A DNA stretch of 64,000 nucleotides from Methylophaga nitratireducenticrescens (GTDB lineage Bacteria; Pseudomonadota; Gammaproteobacteria; Nitrosococcales; Methylophagaceae). This document shows positions 48,770-59,256 of the stretch, piece after piece. The stretch lies in assembly GCF_000260985.4 (NCBI RefSeq), contig NC_017857.3, positions 868,001-932,000 of the forward strand. The letters run 5' to 3'. The notes beneath the pieces were generated by a model. That model did no database searches. It saw only the letters and a program-made list of their open reading frames with translations, and was not told where the DNA came from. The position numbers and the translations under genes are program-made. Each line of letters opens with the position of its first letter. The first letter of the stretch is position 1.

Positions 48770-49092
48770 TTTGCGCAAATTAGATACTTGTTATCAATGA
48801 GCTTGTAAATATTGAGCAACTATTCTCTCTTTTGACGTATCACAAAAGATTTTTTCTATTTCAAGCTGGCCAAAACTTTTCAAAATAAACGTGTTCTGCC
48901 AAGCTTTGAGCATTAATTTCGTGCTTATTTAGCTTTTAGCAAAAGTTACACATCACTACGTCAGGCAAAAGCCTGATTTCGCATTGCTTTTTGCTCGTCT
49001 TCAGGCTTCACATCAGCCCTTAGCCATGATAGTTTTGACAGGATTTTTATTATAGAAAAAGCCATATCAGGCTACGAAGAGAGAGGCGGTTA
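48770..49092. other. Intergenic region between the two formate dehydrogenase operons
   Basis: A gap of 323 bases with no recognisable gene. A small hairpin TCAGGC-AAAA-GCCTGA is at 48961-48976 but lacks a following T-run. The promoter for the NAD-linked formate dehydrogenase operon should be in the last 100 bases, where a TTGACA hexamer is near 49034 without a well-spaced -10 partner. A GAGAGGCGG ribosome site precedes the next gene. Confidence 0.4.
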
Positions 49093-50790
49093 ATGATCGA
49101 GCAACCCATCAATGCTCAAACGACTGGAAAAAAAACCAAGTTGGCACGTGTTACTAGCAAAGGCAGACAGGTCGATCCAAAAGCATTGGCAGAAGTCCGA
49201 AAATTACTTGGCAATGCATCGAGACAAAAAGATTTATTGATAGAATATCTGCATAAAATCCAGGATTTTTACAAATATATTTCAGCTCACCATTTGGTTG
49301 CTTTGGCTTATGAAATGAAGTTATCACGAGCTGAAGTTTACGAAGTAGCAACTTTTTATCATCACTTTGATGTTATTAAAGAAGGTGATGCAACTCCCGC
49401 CGACTTAACAGTCCGCGTTTGTGATTCAATGAGTTGCGAAATGGCAGGAGCTGACGACCTGATAGCTTCTCTTGAAAAAGCGATGGGTGAAAAGGTTCGT
49501 ATCCAGAGAGTCCCCTGCATCGGTCGTTGTGATAAGGCCCCAGTTGCTGTTGTAGGTATGCATCCGGTGGAATTTGCTGATGTTAAAAAAGTTGATGAGC
49601 TGGTTGAGCAGGGTGTTACGGAGCCTGAAACGATCGCCCCGGTTTTGTTTGAACAATATGTGGCAAATGGTGGTTATTCCATCTATCAACAGTGTATGGC
49701 AGGCCAGCATAATGTCGAGAAAGTGCTCGACATGATGGATGATTCAGGACTACGTGGTCTGGGCGGTGCGGGGTTCCCGGTTGGACGCAAATGGCGAATT
49801 GTTCGTGATCAACCCGCCCCAAGATTAATGGCCGTCAATATCGATGAAGGCGAGCCCGGTACGTTTAAAGACAAATATTATCTGGATCGCGACCCTCATT
49901 GTTTTCTTGAAGGCATGCTGATTGCTGCCTGGGCAGTGGATATCAATGAAATTTATATTTATCTTCGTGATGAATATGCCGCTATCCGAGTGATGCTGGA
50001 ACAGGAACTCGACAAACTTCGTGCACATCCTCCAGTAACCAACCTGCCGAAAATTCACTTACGACGGGGTGCTGGTGCCTATATTTGTGGCGAAGAGTCC
50101 GCCATGATTGAATCCATTGAAGGTAAACGAGGCATGCCTCGCTTGCGCCCACCATTTGTTGCTCAAGTGGGTTTATTCGGCCGGCCGACGTTGGAACATA
50201 ATATGGAATCACTCTATTGGGTTCGCGATATTCTCGAGAAAGGTCCAGAGTGTTTTACCGACCATGGTCGTCACGGTCGTAAAGGCCTGCGTTCATTTTC
50301 TGTCAGTGGCCGTGTTAATAATCCGGGCGTGCATCTGGCACCCGCAGGTATCACCATGCGTGAATTGATTGATGAATATTGTGGTGGAATGCTCGAAGGG
50401 CATGAGTTTTATGGCTATTTCCCCGGTGGTGCATCAGGTGGAATTTTACCAGCCTCACTGGGTGATGTGCCGTTAGATTTTGATACGTTGCAGGAATATG
50501 GCTGTTTTATAGGTTCAGCTGCAGTGATTGTATTTTCTGATAAAGATAAAGCGCGCGATTTGGCTGTCAATGCAATGCGTTTCTTTGAGGACGAGTCCTG
50601 TGGCCAATGCACGCCATGTCGTGTTGGTACCGCCAAAGCGGTCAATTTAATGAAACAGTCTAAATGGGACGAACCATTGCTCGAAGAGTTGTCTCAAGTA
50701 ATGGTAGATGCATCGATTTGTGGTCTGGGGCAGGCTGCTCCAAATCCGCTGCGTAGCGTCGTCAAGTATTTCCCTGAGGAGTTGAAATAA
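49093..50790 (+). CDS. NAD-dependent formate dehydrogenase beta subunit (NuoE-NuoF fusion)
   Basis: A 565-residue fusion. Residues 1-160 are NuoE-like and hold a 2Fe-2S cluster (Cys110, Cys115, Cys142 and Cys146). The NuoF-like part follows, with FMN/NADH motifs GLRGLGGAGFPVGRKW and NIDEGEPGTFKD and the 4Fe-4S motif SCGQCTPCRVG near the C-terminus. This is the diaphorase half of a soluble tungsten- or molybdenum-type formate dehydrogenase, resembling Fdh1B of Methylorubrum extorquens, and it reduces NAD. The stop overlaps the next ATG by one base (TAATG). Confidence 0.93.
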   Translation: MIEQPINAQTTGKKTKLARVTSKGRQVDPKALAEVRKLLGNASRQKDLLIEYLHKIQDFYKYISAHHLVALAYEMKLSRAEVYEVATFYHHFDVIKEGDATPADLTVRVCDSMSCEMAGADDLIASLEKAMGEKVRIQRVPCIGRCDKAPVAVVGMHPVEFADVKKVDELVEQGVTEPETIAPVLFEQYVANGGYSIYQQCMAGQHNVEKVLDMMDDSGLRGLGGAGFPVGRKWRIVRDQPAPRLMAVNIDEGEPGTFKDKYYLDRDPHCFLEGMLIAAWAVDINEIYIYLRDEYAAIRVMLEQELDKLRAHPPVTNLPKIHLRRGAGAYICGEESAMIESIEGKRGMPRLRPPFVAQVGLFGRPTLEHNMESLYWVRDILEKGPECFTDHGRHGRKGLRSFSVSGRVNNPGVHLAPAGITMRELIDEYCGGMLEGHEFYGYFPGGASGGILPASLGDVPLDFDTLQEYGCFIGSAAVIVFSDKDKARDLAVNAMRFFEDESCGQCTPCRVGTAKAVNLMKQSKWDEPLLEELSQVMVDASICGLGQAAPNPLRSVVKYFPEELK

Positions 50791-53591
50791 TGGCCACTCA
50801 ATTACAAGACAGCGTAGAAATGGTCGAATTTACGCTTAACGGCCAGAAAATCAGTGCCCGTGCCGATGAAACGATTTTAAAAATTGCCGAGCGCGAAGGT
50901 ATTGAAATCCCACATTTATGTTATTCCGAACGTGAAGGACAGGATGGAAACTGCCGATCATGCATGGTGGAAGTTGAAGGTGAGCGTGTTTTAGCGCCTT
51001 CATGCTGCCGTTATCCCGGCAATGATATAAAAGTGCAGACCAATAGCGAACGTGCTTTGCATTCGCAAAAAATGGTACTGGAACTGCTCAAATCTGATGT
51101 TTCCGAAAAGCCGCATACGCTGCATTCCGAACTGGATTACTGGGCAGGTAAGCTTGAAATCAGTACACCAAGATTTCAGCCCCGCAAACCAGTGGCTCCT
51201 GATCTTTCGCATCCCGGTATTGCCGTTAATATGGATGCCTGTATTCAATGTACGCGTTGTGTTCGTGCCTGTCGTGATGAACAGAATAACGATGTAATTG
51301 GTCTGGCAATGCGCGGTAGTCATACCGAAATTGTCTTTGATCTTGATGACCCGATGGGTGAAAGCACCTGTGTTGCCTGTGGTGAATGTGTTCAGGCCTG
51401 TCCAACCGGTGCATTGATGCCTGCCAATGAAGTAGGCATGGTTGAACCGGATCGTCAGGTTGAATCGGTTTGTCCGTATTGTGGTGTGGGCTGTCAGCTT
51501 ACCTACAACATCAAAGACGATAAAATTCTGTACGTTGAAGGCCGTGATGGCCCGGCCAACCATGGCCGGTTGTGTGTGAAAGGCCGCTACGGGTTTGACT
51601 ACGTACATCATCCACATCGTCTGACCAAACCCCTTATCCGCCGTGAAGATGCACCAAAAAATGGTGAATTTACGATGGAGCCTAACGATATCGACAAAAT
51701 CTTCCGTGAAGCCACCTGGGAAGAAGCGTTGGATATGGCGGCGCAGGGTTTCCTGAAGATCCGCGATCAAAAAGGCCCCAATGCATTGGCCGGTTTCGGT
51801 AGTGCCAAAGGCAGTAATGAAGAAGCCTACTTATTCCAGAAACTGATTCGCATCGGATTTAAAACCAATAATGTCGATCACTGTACCCGTCTTTGCCACG
51901 CCTCATCAGTTGTAGCCTTGCTGGAGTGTCTGGGCTCAGGCGCAGTATCTAATCCTGTAGCAGATGTCGATAAAGCCGATGTGATTGTAATAATTGGTGC
52001 TAATCCGACGGTGAATCATCCGGTGGGTGCGACGTGGATGAAAAATGCGCTGCGTTCTGGGAGCAAACTGATTTTGCTGGATCCACGGACCACAGAATTA
52101 TCGCGCCAGGCGACACATCATCTAGCCTTTAAGCCTGGCAGTGACGTGCCGATGCTGAATGCCATTATGCATGTCATTGTCGAAGAAAATCTGGTCGATC
52201 AAAGCTTTGTTACCGAGCGTACACAAGGCTTTGAAGAGATGAAAAAACATCTGCAGAAATACTCTCCGGAATTAATGGAGCCAATTTGTGGCATTCCTGC
52301 CCAAACATTGCGAGAGGTAGCGCGGCTTTATGCTAAAGCTGATGCGTCAATGATTCTGTGGGGCATGGGCGTATCACAACATGTCCACGGTACTGATAAT
52401 GCCCGTTGCCTGATTTCATTGGCTTTAATGACTGGTCAGATTGGCCGCCCGGGTACCGGATTGCATCCTTTGCGTGGGCAGAATAATGTTCAAGGCGCAT
52501 CGGATATGGGGCTTATCCCAATGCGCTTGCCGGATTATTTCAAAGTAGAAGACGATTCGGCTCGGCAAAATCTGGAACAATTATGGGGAGCAGAAATTGA
52601 TTCCAACCCGGGTCTCACGGTAGTTGAAATCATGGATGCGATTCATGCCGGTAATTTGAATGGTTTGTATATTATGGGTGAAAACCCAGCAATGTCAGAT
52701 CCGGATGCCAATCATGCTCGCCAAGCTTTGTCAGAGCTCGATATTCTGGTGGTGCAAGATATCTTCCTGACAGAAACCGCCTACCTGGCGGATGTTATTT
52801 TGCCTGCGTCAGGCTTCCCGGAAAAAACCGGTACTTTCACTAACACTGATCGTCTGGTGCAAATGGGGCGAAAAGCAATTCCAATGCCTGGAGATGCCCG
52901 CCAGGATTTATGGATCATCCAGCAGATTGCCCAGCGAATGGGGCTGGACTGGCATTACGATGGACCCAAGGAAGTCTTTGACGAAATTCGTAAAGCGGTA
53001 CCATCTATGGGGGGTATTACCTGGGAACGTCTGGAACGTCAACACGGTGTGGTTTATCCCTGTGAACAGGAAGGTGATCCGGGTGAAGCGATTATTTTCA
53101 CCGATCGTTTCCCGACCACAGATGGGCGAGGTCTGTTTGTTCCTGCGGATATTGTTGAGCCAGATGAACGTCCTGACGAAGAATATCCTTACATCCTGAT
53201 CACCGGCCGTATGCTGGAACATTGGCATACCGGTTCAATGACCCGTCGTTCCAATGTGCTGGATGCGCTGGAACCTGAAGCTGTGGCGACCATTCATCCG
53301 CTTACGCTTGATGAAATGAATGTTCGACCAGGCGAAATGGTGACATTATCCACCCGTCGCGGTGAAGTCTCCGTGGTCGCTCGGGTTGATGAAGCAGTGC
53401 CAACCGGCGCAATATTTATGGCCTTCTGTTATTACGAGGCGGCGGTAAACAAACTCTCCAATGCAGCTTTGGATCCAGCAGCAAAAATTCCGGAGTTCAA
53501 ATACTGCGCGGTAAAAGTCACCCCAGGGGGAGAACCTTTGAAGTTTCATAGTTACGGTGGTGGTCAAGCTGTTAACAAACTTAGGCAGTGA
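50790..53591 (+). CDS. NAD-dependent formate dehydrogenase alpha subunit
   Basis: A 933-residue catalytic subunit without export signal. The N-terminal part is NuoG-like: 2Fe-2S cysteines 44, 55, 58 and 72, then 4Fe-4S groups at Cys151-154-157-161 and Cys194-197-200-204. The molybdopterin part has its own cluster (Cys228, 231, 235, 262) and the metal ligand Cys369 in HCTRLCHASSV, so again cysteine instead of selenocysteine. It oxidises formate in the cytoplasm and passes electrons to the fused beta subunit. Mo versus W cannot be decided from sequence by eye. Confidence 0.94.
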   Translation: MATQLQDSVEMVEFTLNGQKISARADETILKIAEREGIEIPHLCYSEREGQDGNCRSCMVEVEGERVLAPSCCRYPGNDIKVQTNSERALHSQKMVLELLKSDVSEKPHTLHSELDYWAGKLEISTPRFQPRKPVAPDLSHPGIAVNMDACIQCTRCVRACRDEQNNDVIGLAMRGSHTEIVFDLDDPMGESTCVACGECVQACPTGALMPANEVGMVEPDRQVESVCPYCGVGCQLTYNIKDDKILYVEGRDGPANHGRLCVKGRYGFDYVHHPHRLTKPLIRREDAPKNGEFTMEPNDIDKIFREATWEEALDMAAQGFLKIRDQKGPNALAGFGSAKGSNEEAYLFQKLIRIGFKTNNVDHCTRLCHASSVVALLECLGSGAVSNPVADVDKADVIVIIGANPTVNHPVGATWMKNALRSGSKLILLDPRTTELSRQATHHLAFKPGSDVPMLNAIMHVIVEENLVDQSFVTERTQGFEEMKKHLQKYSPELMEPICGIPAQTLREVARLYAKADASMILWGMGVSQHVHGTDNARCLISLALMTGQIGRPGTGLHPLRGQNNVQGASDMGLIPMRLPDYFKVEDDSARQNLEQLWGAEIDSNPGLTVVEIMDAIHAGNLNGLYIMGENPAMSDPDANHARQALSELDILVVQDIFLTETAYLADVILPASGFPEKTGTFTNTDRLVQMGRKAIPMPGDARQDLWIIQQIAQRMGLDWHYDGPKEVFDEIRKAVPSMGGITWERLERQHGVVYPCEQEGDPGEAIIFTDRFPTTDGRGLFVPADIVEPDERPDEEYPYILITGRMLEHWHTGSMTRRSNVLDALEPEAVATIHPLTLDEMNVRPGEMVTLSTRRGEVSVVARVDEAVPTGAIFMAFCYYEAAVNKLSNAALDPAAKIPEFKYCAVKVTPGGEPLKFHSYGGGQAVNKLRQ

Positions 53592-53656
53592 TTCTTTTTA
53601 GTGGCTGTTGTTCCTTCACCCTGTGTTGAAATGAAAGAGCAACAGCAACTTGTATC

Positions 53657-53686
53657 AAAAAAGGGCATGTTTTCATGCCCTTTTTT
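53657..53686. terminator. Rho-independent terminator after the NAD-formate dehydrogenase operon
   Basis: A 13-base-pair perfect stem, AAAAAAGGGCATG paired with CATGCCCTTTTTT, with a TTTT loop. The symmetric A and T runs mean it can end transcription from both sides. It lies 66 bases after the alpha subunit stop and before surE. Confidence 0.95.
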
Positions 53687-53754
53687 ATGTCATAAGCGTG
53701 CATTCTTGCTAAGATAGCGGCGAATAATCTCTTGACGCAACAGGTCAAAAATAA

Positions 53755-54507
53755 ATGAAGATCCTCATAAGTAACGATGACGGCTACATGGCAAAGGGTA
53801 TCCGTACGCTGGCACGCTCACTTGCCGGTTTGGGGGAAATCACAGTGGTTGCCCCCGACCGTAATCGCAGTGGTGCCAGCAACTCGCTGACATTGGAAAA
53901 TCCGCTAAGACTGGATCGCATGGAAGATGGTGTCTACCGGGTCGAAGGTACACCCACGGACTGTGTACATCTGGCGATTACCGGGTTGCTGGAAGACGAA
54001 CCGGATATGGTAGTTTCAGGCATTAATGCAGGAGCCAACCTGGGTGATGATGTGCTGTATTCCGGCACCGTGGCTGCCGCGATGGAAGGTCGCTTTCTGG
54101 GGTTACCAGCAATAGCTATTTCGCTGGCAAGCTTCGAAGGAAAACACTACGAAACAGCTGGCTGGGTGGCCCAACAGTTAGTCGAAAGACTTAAATCTGT
54201 AGCATTACCCGCTGATACTATTCTCAATGTAAATGTGCCCGATTTGCCGATAGAAGAAATTATTGGCTTTGAAAGTACCCGTCTTGGGCATCGGCATAAA
54301 GCTGAACCCGTGATTAAAGAAATGGATCCGCGTGGCAGACCAATGTATTGGATTGGTCCTGCCGGGGCGGAACAGGATGCTGGTCCCGGCACTGATTTTG
54401 ATGCGATTCGCCGTGGTGCAGTATCGGTGACACCGTTGCAAATTGATTTAACGCGATACGATGCGATTGATGGCGTCTCAAGATGGTTGGAAAGCACTTT
54501 GCCATGA
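53755..54507 (+). CDS. surE: 5'/3'-nucleotidase SurE
   Basis: A 250-residue metal-dependent phosphatase acting on nucleoside monophosphates. The metal site Asp8-Asp9 is in [16 protein letters not shown], with Ser in [10 protein letters not shown] and Asn in [22 protein letters not shown]. It heads the conserved surE-pcm-yqaA-nlpD order of gammaproteobacteria. Its stop overlaps the start of pcm (ATGA). Confidence 0.95.
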   Translation: MKILISNDDGYMAKGIRTLARSLAGLGEITVVAPDRNRSGASNSLTLENPLRLDRMEDGVYRVEGTPTDCVHLAITGLLEDEPDMVVSGINAGANLGDDVLYSGTVAAAMEGRFLGLPAIAISLASFEGKHYETAGWVAQQLVERLKSVALPADTILNVNVPDLPIEEIIGFESTRLGHRHKAEPVIKEMDPRGRPMYWIGPAGAEQDAGPGTDFDAIRRGAVSVTPLQIDLTRYDAIDGVSRWLESTLP

Positions 54508-55166
54508 TCGCCGATCCACGTGGAATAGGGATGACCTCACAGAGGACACGGGATCGTCTGATCCAGCGTCTGCAGGAGCGAGGTATCCAGAATATTCAAC
54601 TGTTAACAGTAATGCGGCAGTGCCCCCGGCATTTATTTGTCGACGAGGCTTTAGCGAGCAGAGCGTATGAAGACACAGCACTGCCGATTGGCCTGGGCCA
54701 GACAATTTCGCAACCCTATATTGTGGCACGAATGACCGAAATTCTGCTGCAGGTTGGCCCCAGAAACAAGGTTTTAGAAGTCGGTACGGGGTCCGGATAT
54801 CAGACTGCCGTGTTATCAGCGTTGGTACCAAGGGTGTTCAGTGTTGAGCGTATTGCGCCTTTGTTGAAACAGGCCAGAGAACGTTTCTACCAGTTAAAGC
54901 TCAACAATATCCGCCTCAAACACAGTGATGGCAATTGGGGCTGGCCGGAAAATGGCCCCTATGACGGTATTATCGTCACCTGTGGTGCAGAACACATACC
55001 GCCCACCTTGTTGGAACAACTTGCACCCGGTGGACGATTGGTAATACCCGTCGGTGGCAGCAAGGGACAGATCCTGAAAGTGATAGATCGGGTCGGTGGT
55101 AAATTTGAAGAAACGGAATGGGACGCCGTCAGTTTTGTCCCGCTGTTAAGTGGACAGATTGGATGA
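54504..55166 (+). CDS. pcm: Protein-L-isoaspartate O-methyltransferase
   Basis: About 220 residues from the ATG overlapping surE; the ATG at 54531 is an alternative nearer to the usual start. It repairs isoaspartyl damage by methyl transfer from SAM. Signature segments are [34 protein letters not shown] and [19 protein letters not shown], as in E. coli Pcm. This is the canonical one of two PIMT-like genes in the window. Confidence 0.94.
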   Translation: MIADPRGIGMTSQRTRDRLIQRLQERGIQNIQLLTVMRQCPRHLFVDEALASRAYEDTALPIGLGQTISQPYIVARMTEILLQVGPRNKVLEVGTGSGYQTAVLSALVPRVFSVERIAPLLKQARERFYQLKLNNIRLKHSDGNWGWPENGPYDGIIVTCGAEHIPPTLLEQLAPGGRLVIPVGGSKGQILKVIDRVGGKFEETEWDAVSFVPLLSGQIG

Positions 55167-55738
55167 AATTATTTTCAGGGCTTTACGCAAAAGTCATGCA
55201 ATGGGCCAGGCATAAACACGCCACCTATTGGCTGGCATTAGTCAGCTTTACTGAATCATCCTTTTTCCTGATACCACCCGATGTGATGCTGGCACCAATG
55301 TCGTTGGCAAGACCAGATAAAGCCTGGTTTTATGCCGGCTTAACCACGATAGCCTCTGTATTGGGCGGATTATTGGGCTACACTATCGGGGTGTTTGCTT
55401 TACAGATGGTTGAGCCCTGGATTATTCAGTTTGGCTATACTGAAGCCTATGAAACGGCTCAGCAATGGTTTGCCGATTATGGTTTCTGGGCAATCTTTTT
55501 AGCTGGCTTTACACCGATACCGTACAAGATATTTACTATTGCTTCCGGCGCGGTGGGAATGTTGTTATTACCGTTTGTCCTGGGTTCTTTGATTGGCCGT
55601 GGTATGCGGTTTTTTCTGGTCGCTGGTTTAATGAAGTGGGGCGGTAAGCCTTTTGAAGAAAAATTACATCTGTGGGTGGATCGACTCGGCTGGATAACAG
55701 TCGGTCTGTTGCTTTTGGTCTATTTGATATTTGTCTGA
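55163..55738 (+). CDS. yqaA: YqaA/DedA-like (VTT-domain) inner-membrane protein
   Basis: A 191-residue membrane protein from the ATG overlapping the pcm stop. The DedA/VTT pattern is visible: [21 protein letters not shown], then [17 protein letters not shown], and [22 protein letters not shown] with a re-entrant Pro/Lys region. Family members act in membrane homeostasis and lipid or undecaprenyl-phosphate flipping. It holds its usual place between pcm and nlpD. Confidence 0.88.
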   Translation: MKLFSGLYAKVMQWARHKHATYWLALVSFTESSFFLIPPDVMLAPMSLARPDKAWFYAGLTTIASVLGGLLGYTIGVFALQMVEPWIIQFGYTEAYETAQQWFADYGFWAIFLAGFTPIPYKIFTIASGAVGMLLLPFVLGSLIGRGMRFFLVAGLMKWGGKPFEEKLHLWVDRLGWITVGLLLLVYLIFV

Positions 55739-55740
55739 CG

Positions 55741-56571
55741 ATGAAACGGCTGTTCATGGTGTTGATGCTTACGTTGACTGCTTGTAGCGGTAACTATGCG
55801 TTAGCGCCGATTGGCAGAGAAGATGCCGGCAGATATCAGCAACGTCCTGCCCCGGCCCCAGCACCAAACAGCTATACCGTCAGAAAAGGCGATACGCTGT
55901 ATTCAATCAGCTTCCGCTATGGCATGGATTATCGTGATGTTGCACGTATCAATGACATCCGACCACCGTATACGATTTATGTTGGACAAAAAATCAAATT
56001 TAAGGGCGCGCCAATAACAGCCTCAACAGCACGTCCAGGAACCGTAAAACCAAGCACTAGCAGGCCTTCATCACCTTCGGTCACACGACCCTCAACCACC
56101 GCCCAACCGTCACGACCATCGACCGCCACGCAAACACCTCAGGTGAAACCCTCTACGCCTAAACCTTCATCCTCGCCAGCGCTGACCTCAGGCAGTGAAA
56201 GCCTTATCTGGCGTTGGCCGACAGAAGGTCGGGTGGTCTCGACCTTTTCAGAATCTGCCGCTGGTCGCAAAGGCATCAATATTATCGGTAAACCCGGCCA
56301 GCCTATTTTAGCGGCAGCTGATGGCAAGGTGGTTTACAGCGGGAATGGTTTGCCACGTTACGGTAACCTACTGATTGTCAAGCATAATGATGTATATCTG
56401 AGCGCCTATGCCCACAATGATACGTTGCTGGTCAAAGAGGGCGATACGGTGAAAAATGGTCAGCGGATTGCCACACTCGGTCGTTCCGGTACACAAGTGG
56501 AACAATTGCATTTCGAAATCCGCCGTAACGGTAAACCCGTCGATCCAATCCGCTTTCTGCCTAAACAATAA
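55741..56571 (+). CDS. nlpD: NlpD-like lipoprotein, LysM and M23 peptidase domains
   Basis: A 276-residue lipoprotein (LTAC lipobox, Cys15). A LysM peptidoglycan-binding domain (YTVRKGDTLYSISFRYGMDYRDVARIN) is followed by a long Pro/Ser/Thr-rich linker (about residues 95-150) and a C-terminal M23 peptidase-like domain (KGINIIGKPGQPILAAADGKVVYSG, EQLHFEIRRNGKPVDP). The M23 part lacks the usual first zinc ligands (GINI replaces the H-x(n)-D segment), as in E. coli NlpD, so it probably activates an amidase (AmiC) rather than cutting itself. rpoS, usually next, is absent. Confidence 0.93.
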   Translation: MKRLFMVLMLTLTACSGNYALAPIGREDAGRYQQRPAPAPAPNSYTVRKGDTLYSISFRYGMDYRDVARINDIRPPYTIYVGQKIKFKGAPITASTARPGTVKPSTSRPSSPSVTRPSTTAQPSRPSTATQTPQVKPSTPKPSSSPALTSGSESLIWRWPTEGRVVSTFSESAAGRKGINIIGKPGQPILAAADGKVVYSGNGLPRYGNLLIVKHNDVYLSAYAHNDTLLVKEGDTVKNGQRIATLGRSGTQVEQLHFEIRRNGKPVDPIRFLPKQ

Positions 56572-56640
56572 GCGGCATTATCCGTTACAATAACGGGTTT
56601 GCTGCGGCAGCTTTTAAACTAATTTCAATGAGGTACTAGC

Positions 56641-57736
56641 GTGGAACTCGGCGCGACGATGCAACGAATTAAAACTCTCCGTGATCGCAGTGACGATCTC
56701 AGGGGGTATCTTTGACTTCGATACTAAGGCAGAACGCTTAGTCGAAGTCACCCGTGAGCTGGAAGATCCCAATGTCTGGAATGAGCCGGAAAACGCCCAG
56801 AAACTCGGACAGGAGCGCTCAAGTCTCGAGCGTATTGTCAAAACGCTGTCTTCGCACAGCGAAGTACTGGATGATGCCAAAGACCTGCTTGAACTCGCTG
56901 TAGAAGAAAACGACGAAGACACCTTTAATGCCGTAAATGCCGATTTGGATGCATTGGAAAAAGGTCTGGAAAAACTCGAATTCCAACGCATGTTCTCCGG
57001 CAAACTTGACGCCAACAGCGCCTATCTCGATATCCAATCCGGCTCGGGTGGTACTGAAGCACAAGACTGGGCCAATATTATTCTGCGTATGTATCTGCGT
57101 TGGGGCGAAGCTCAGGGTTACAAAGTCACGCTGATGGAAGTCTCCGAAGGTGAGGTCGCCGGTATCAAGAGCGCCACCGTTCGCTTTGAAGGCGAATATG
57201 CTTTTGGCATGTTGCGCACCGAAACCGGTGTACATCGTCTGGTACGTAAATCACCGTTCGACTCCGGTGCCCGTCGCCATACCTCCTTTGCCTCGGTGTT
57301 TGTTTATCCGGAAGTTGATGACACCATTGAAATCGATATCAACCCGTCTGATTTACGTATTGATACTTACCGCTCAAGTGGTGCAGGTGGTCAGCACGTT
57401 AACACCACCGACTCAGCGGTACGTATTACTCACGTACCCACCAACACCGTGGTGCAATGTCAGATGGAACGCTCACAGCATAAAAACCGTGACCAGGCGA
57501 TGAACCAGTTACGCGCCAAACTGTATGAGCTGGAATTACAAAAGCAAAACGAAGTCAAACAAGCCGCTGAAGAATCCAAATCGGATATCGGCTGGGGCAG
57601 TCAAATCCGCTCCTATGTACTCGACCAATCACGCATCAAAGATTTACGTACCGGTGTCGAAACCGGAAACACGCAGGCTGTTCTGGATGGCGATCTGGAT
57701 CAATTCATTGAAGCCTCACTTAAATCAGGCTTATAA
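56641..57736 (+). CDS. prfB: Peptide chain release factor RF2, with programmed +1 frameshift
   Basis: RF2 of about 364 residues. It starts with GTG at 56641 (GAGG ribosome site) and reads 24 codons to an in-frame TGA at 56713-56715. The sequence AGGGGGTATCTTTGAC is the classic prfB frameshift signal: an internal Shine-Dalgarno-like AGGGGG and a CTT-TGA slip. Translation continues at 56714 with DFDTKAERL. The domain motifs SPF ([11 protein letters not shown]) and GGQ ([15 protein letters not shown]) are present. The frameshift lets RF2 level control its own synthesis, so the interruption is not a mutation. Confidence 0.97.
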
Positions 57737-57747
57737 ACGGAAAACCT

Positions 57748-59247
57748 ATGAGCAACGAAATAGAAATAGAACTCGACGAAAACCGACTGATAGCCCAGCG
57801 CCGTGAAAAACTCACCGAGATCCGGGCGCAGGGCAATGCTTTTCCGAACGATTTTCGCCGCAATGTGATGAACGGCGAACTTCAGGCTGAATACGCTGAA
57901 TGGGATGCTGAAAAGCTCAAAGAAAATCCACGCCGTGTCAAAATTGCGGGCCGAATGATGACACAGCGTGTCATGGGCAAAGCCAGCTTTGCAACGCTAC
58001 GCGATATGTCGGGCGATATACAGATCTATGTAGCACGCGATAATTTACCAGAAGGCTTTTATGCCAACTTTAAAACCTGGGATTTGGGCGACATCGTGGG
58101 TGCCGAAGGTATTTTATTTCGTACCCAAAAAGATGAATTATCCGTACGTGTTGAGAGCGTGCAATTACTGACCAAATCACTGCGTCCATTACCAGAAAAA
58201 TTCCACGGTCTGTCAGATATGGAAACCCGCTACCGCCAGCGTTATGTCGATCTGATCATGAACGAAGCCAGCCGCGAAACTTTCCGGATTCGTACCAAAG
58301 TGATTGATGGCATACGTCGTTACCTGATGGACAAAGACTACCTCGAAGTCGAAACCCCAATGATGCAAGCCATTCCCGGCGGCGCCACAGCCAGACCGTT
58401 CACCACGTATCACAATGCATTGGATATGGACCTGTTCCTGCGTATCGCACCGGAACTGTATCTGAAACGACTGATTGTCGGTGGCTTTGAACGGGTATTT
58501 GAAATCAACCGTAATTTCCGTAACGAAGGTCTGTCCACTCGTCATAATCCTGAATTCACCATGGTCGAGTTTTATCAGGCCTATGCCGATTTTAATGATC
58601 TAATGGATCTCACCGAAGATATGCTGCGTACCGTGACCCAGAATGTACTCGGCAGCAGCCAGGTACATTATCAAGGTCTGGATATTGATTTTGCCCAGCC
58701 GTTTGATCGCATGACCGTTAAAGATTCCATCCTGCATTTCAACCCGGATCTGAAAGCCGAACAACTCGACAGCATCGAAGCCGCCAGAGAAGTCGCCCTG
58801 GGCCTGGGAATTCCATTAAAAGACAGCTACGGTCTTGGCAAAGTCCAAATCGAAATCTTCGAAAAAACCGTCGAACATCAACTGATGCAACCGACCTTTA
58901 TTACTGCCTACCCAACCGAAGTCTCCCCATTGGCAAGACGCAGTGATAACGACCCATTTGTCACCGACCGATTTGAATTCTTCGTCGGTGGCCGAGAAAT
59001 CGCCAATGGCTTTTCGGAGTTAAACGACGCCGAAGACCAGGCCGAACGCTTCAAAGCCCAGGTCGCCGAAAAAGATGCCGGTGATATCGAAGCCATGCAT
59101 TACGACGCTGACTATATCCGTGCACTTGAATACGGTATGCCCCCAACCGCCGGTGAAGGGATTGGTATTGATCGTCTGGTAATGTTGTTGACTGACTCAC
59201 CTTCAATCAGAGATGTTTTGTTGTTTCCGCATATGCGGCCGGAATAA
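57748..59247 (+). CDS. lysS: Lysyl-tRNA synthetase, class II
   Basis: A 499-residue class II synthetase. The N-terminal OB fold ([31 protein letters not shown]) binds the tRNA anticodon. Class II motifs are visible as [48 protein letters not shown] and [13 protein letters not shown]. It follows prfB by 11 bases, an order conserved in E. coli. It ends 9 bases before the convergent integrase gene. Confidence 0.97.
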   Translation: MSNEIEIELDENRLIAQRREKLTEIRAQGNAFPNDFRRNVMNGELQAEYAEWDAEKLKENPRRVKIAGRMMTQRVMGKASFATLRDMSGDIQIYVARDNLPEGFYANFKTWDLGDIVGAEGILFRTQKDELSVRVESVQLLTKSLRPLPEKFHGLSDMETRYRQRYVDLIMNEASRETFRIRTKVIDGIRRYLMDKDYLEVETPMMQAIPGGATARPFTTYHNALDMDLFLRIAPELYLKRLIVGGFERVFEINRNFRNEGLSTRHNPEFTMVEFYQAYADFNDLMDLTEDMLRTVTQNVLGSSQVHYQGLDIDFAQPFDRMTVKDSILHFNPDLKAEQLDSIEAAREVALGLGIPLKDSYGLGKVQIEIFEKTVEHQLMQPTFITAYPTEVSPLARRSDNDPFVTDRFEFFVGGREIANGFSELNDAEDQAERFKAQVAEKDAGDIEAMHYDADYIRALEYGMPPTAGEGIGIDRLVMLLTDSPSIRDVLLFPHMRPE

Positions 59248-59256
59248 TTAACAAGC

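Noticed and set aside
51000-51770. 256-codon minus-strand frame inside the NAD-formate dehydrogenase alpha gene
   Set aside because: It lies fully antisense to a clear, conserved gene, with unnatural composition (Thr, Phe, His rich). It is a shadow frame.
53611-53650. Possible third copy of the 31.7-kb repeat, from GGCTGTTGTTCC
   Set aside because: Only 12 bases match the reverse of the segment at 23.8 kb and flanking bases do not align. It may be chance.
56713-56715. In-frame TGA making prfB look like a pseudogene
   Set aside because: The surrounding AGGGGGTATCTTTGAC is the established RF2 frameshift site, so the gene is intact.
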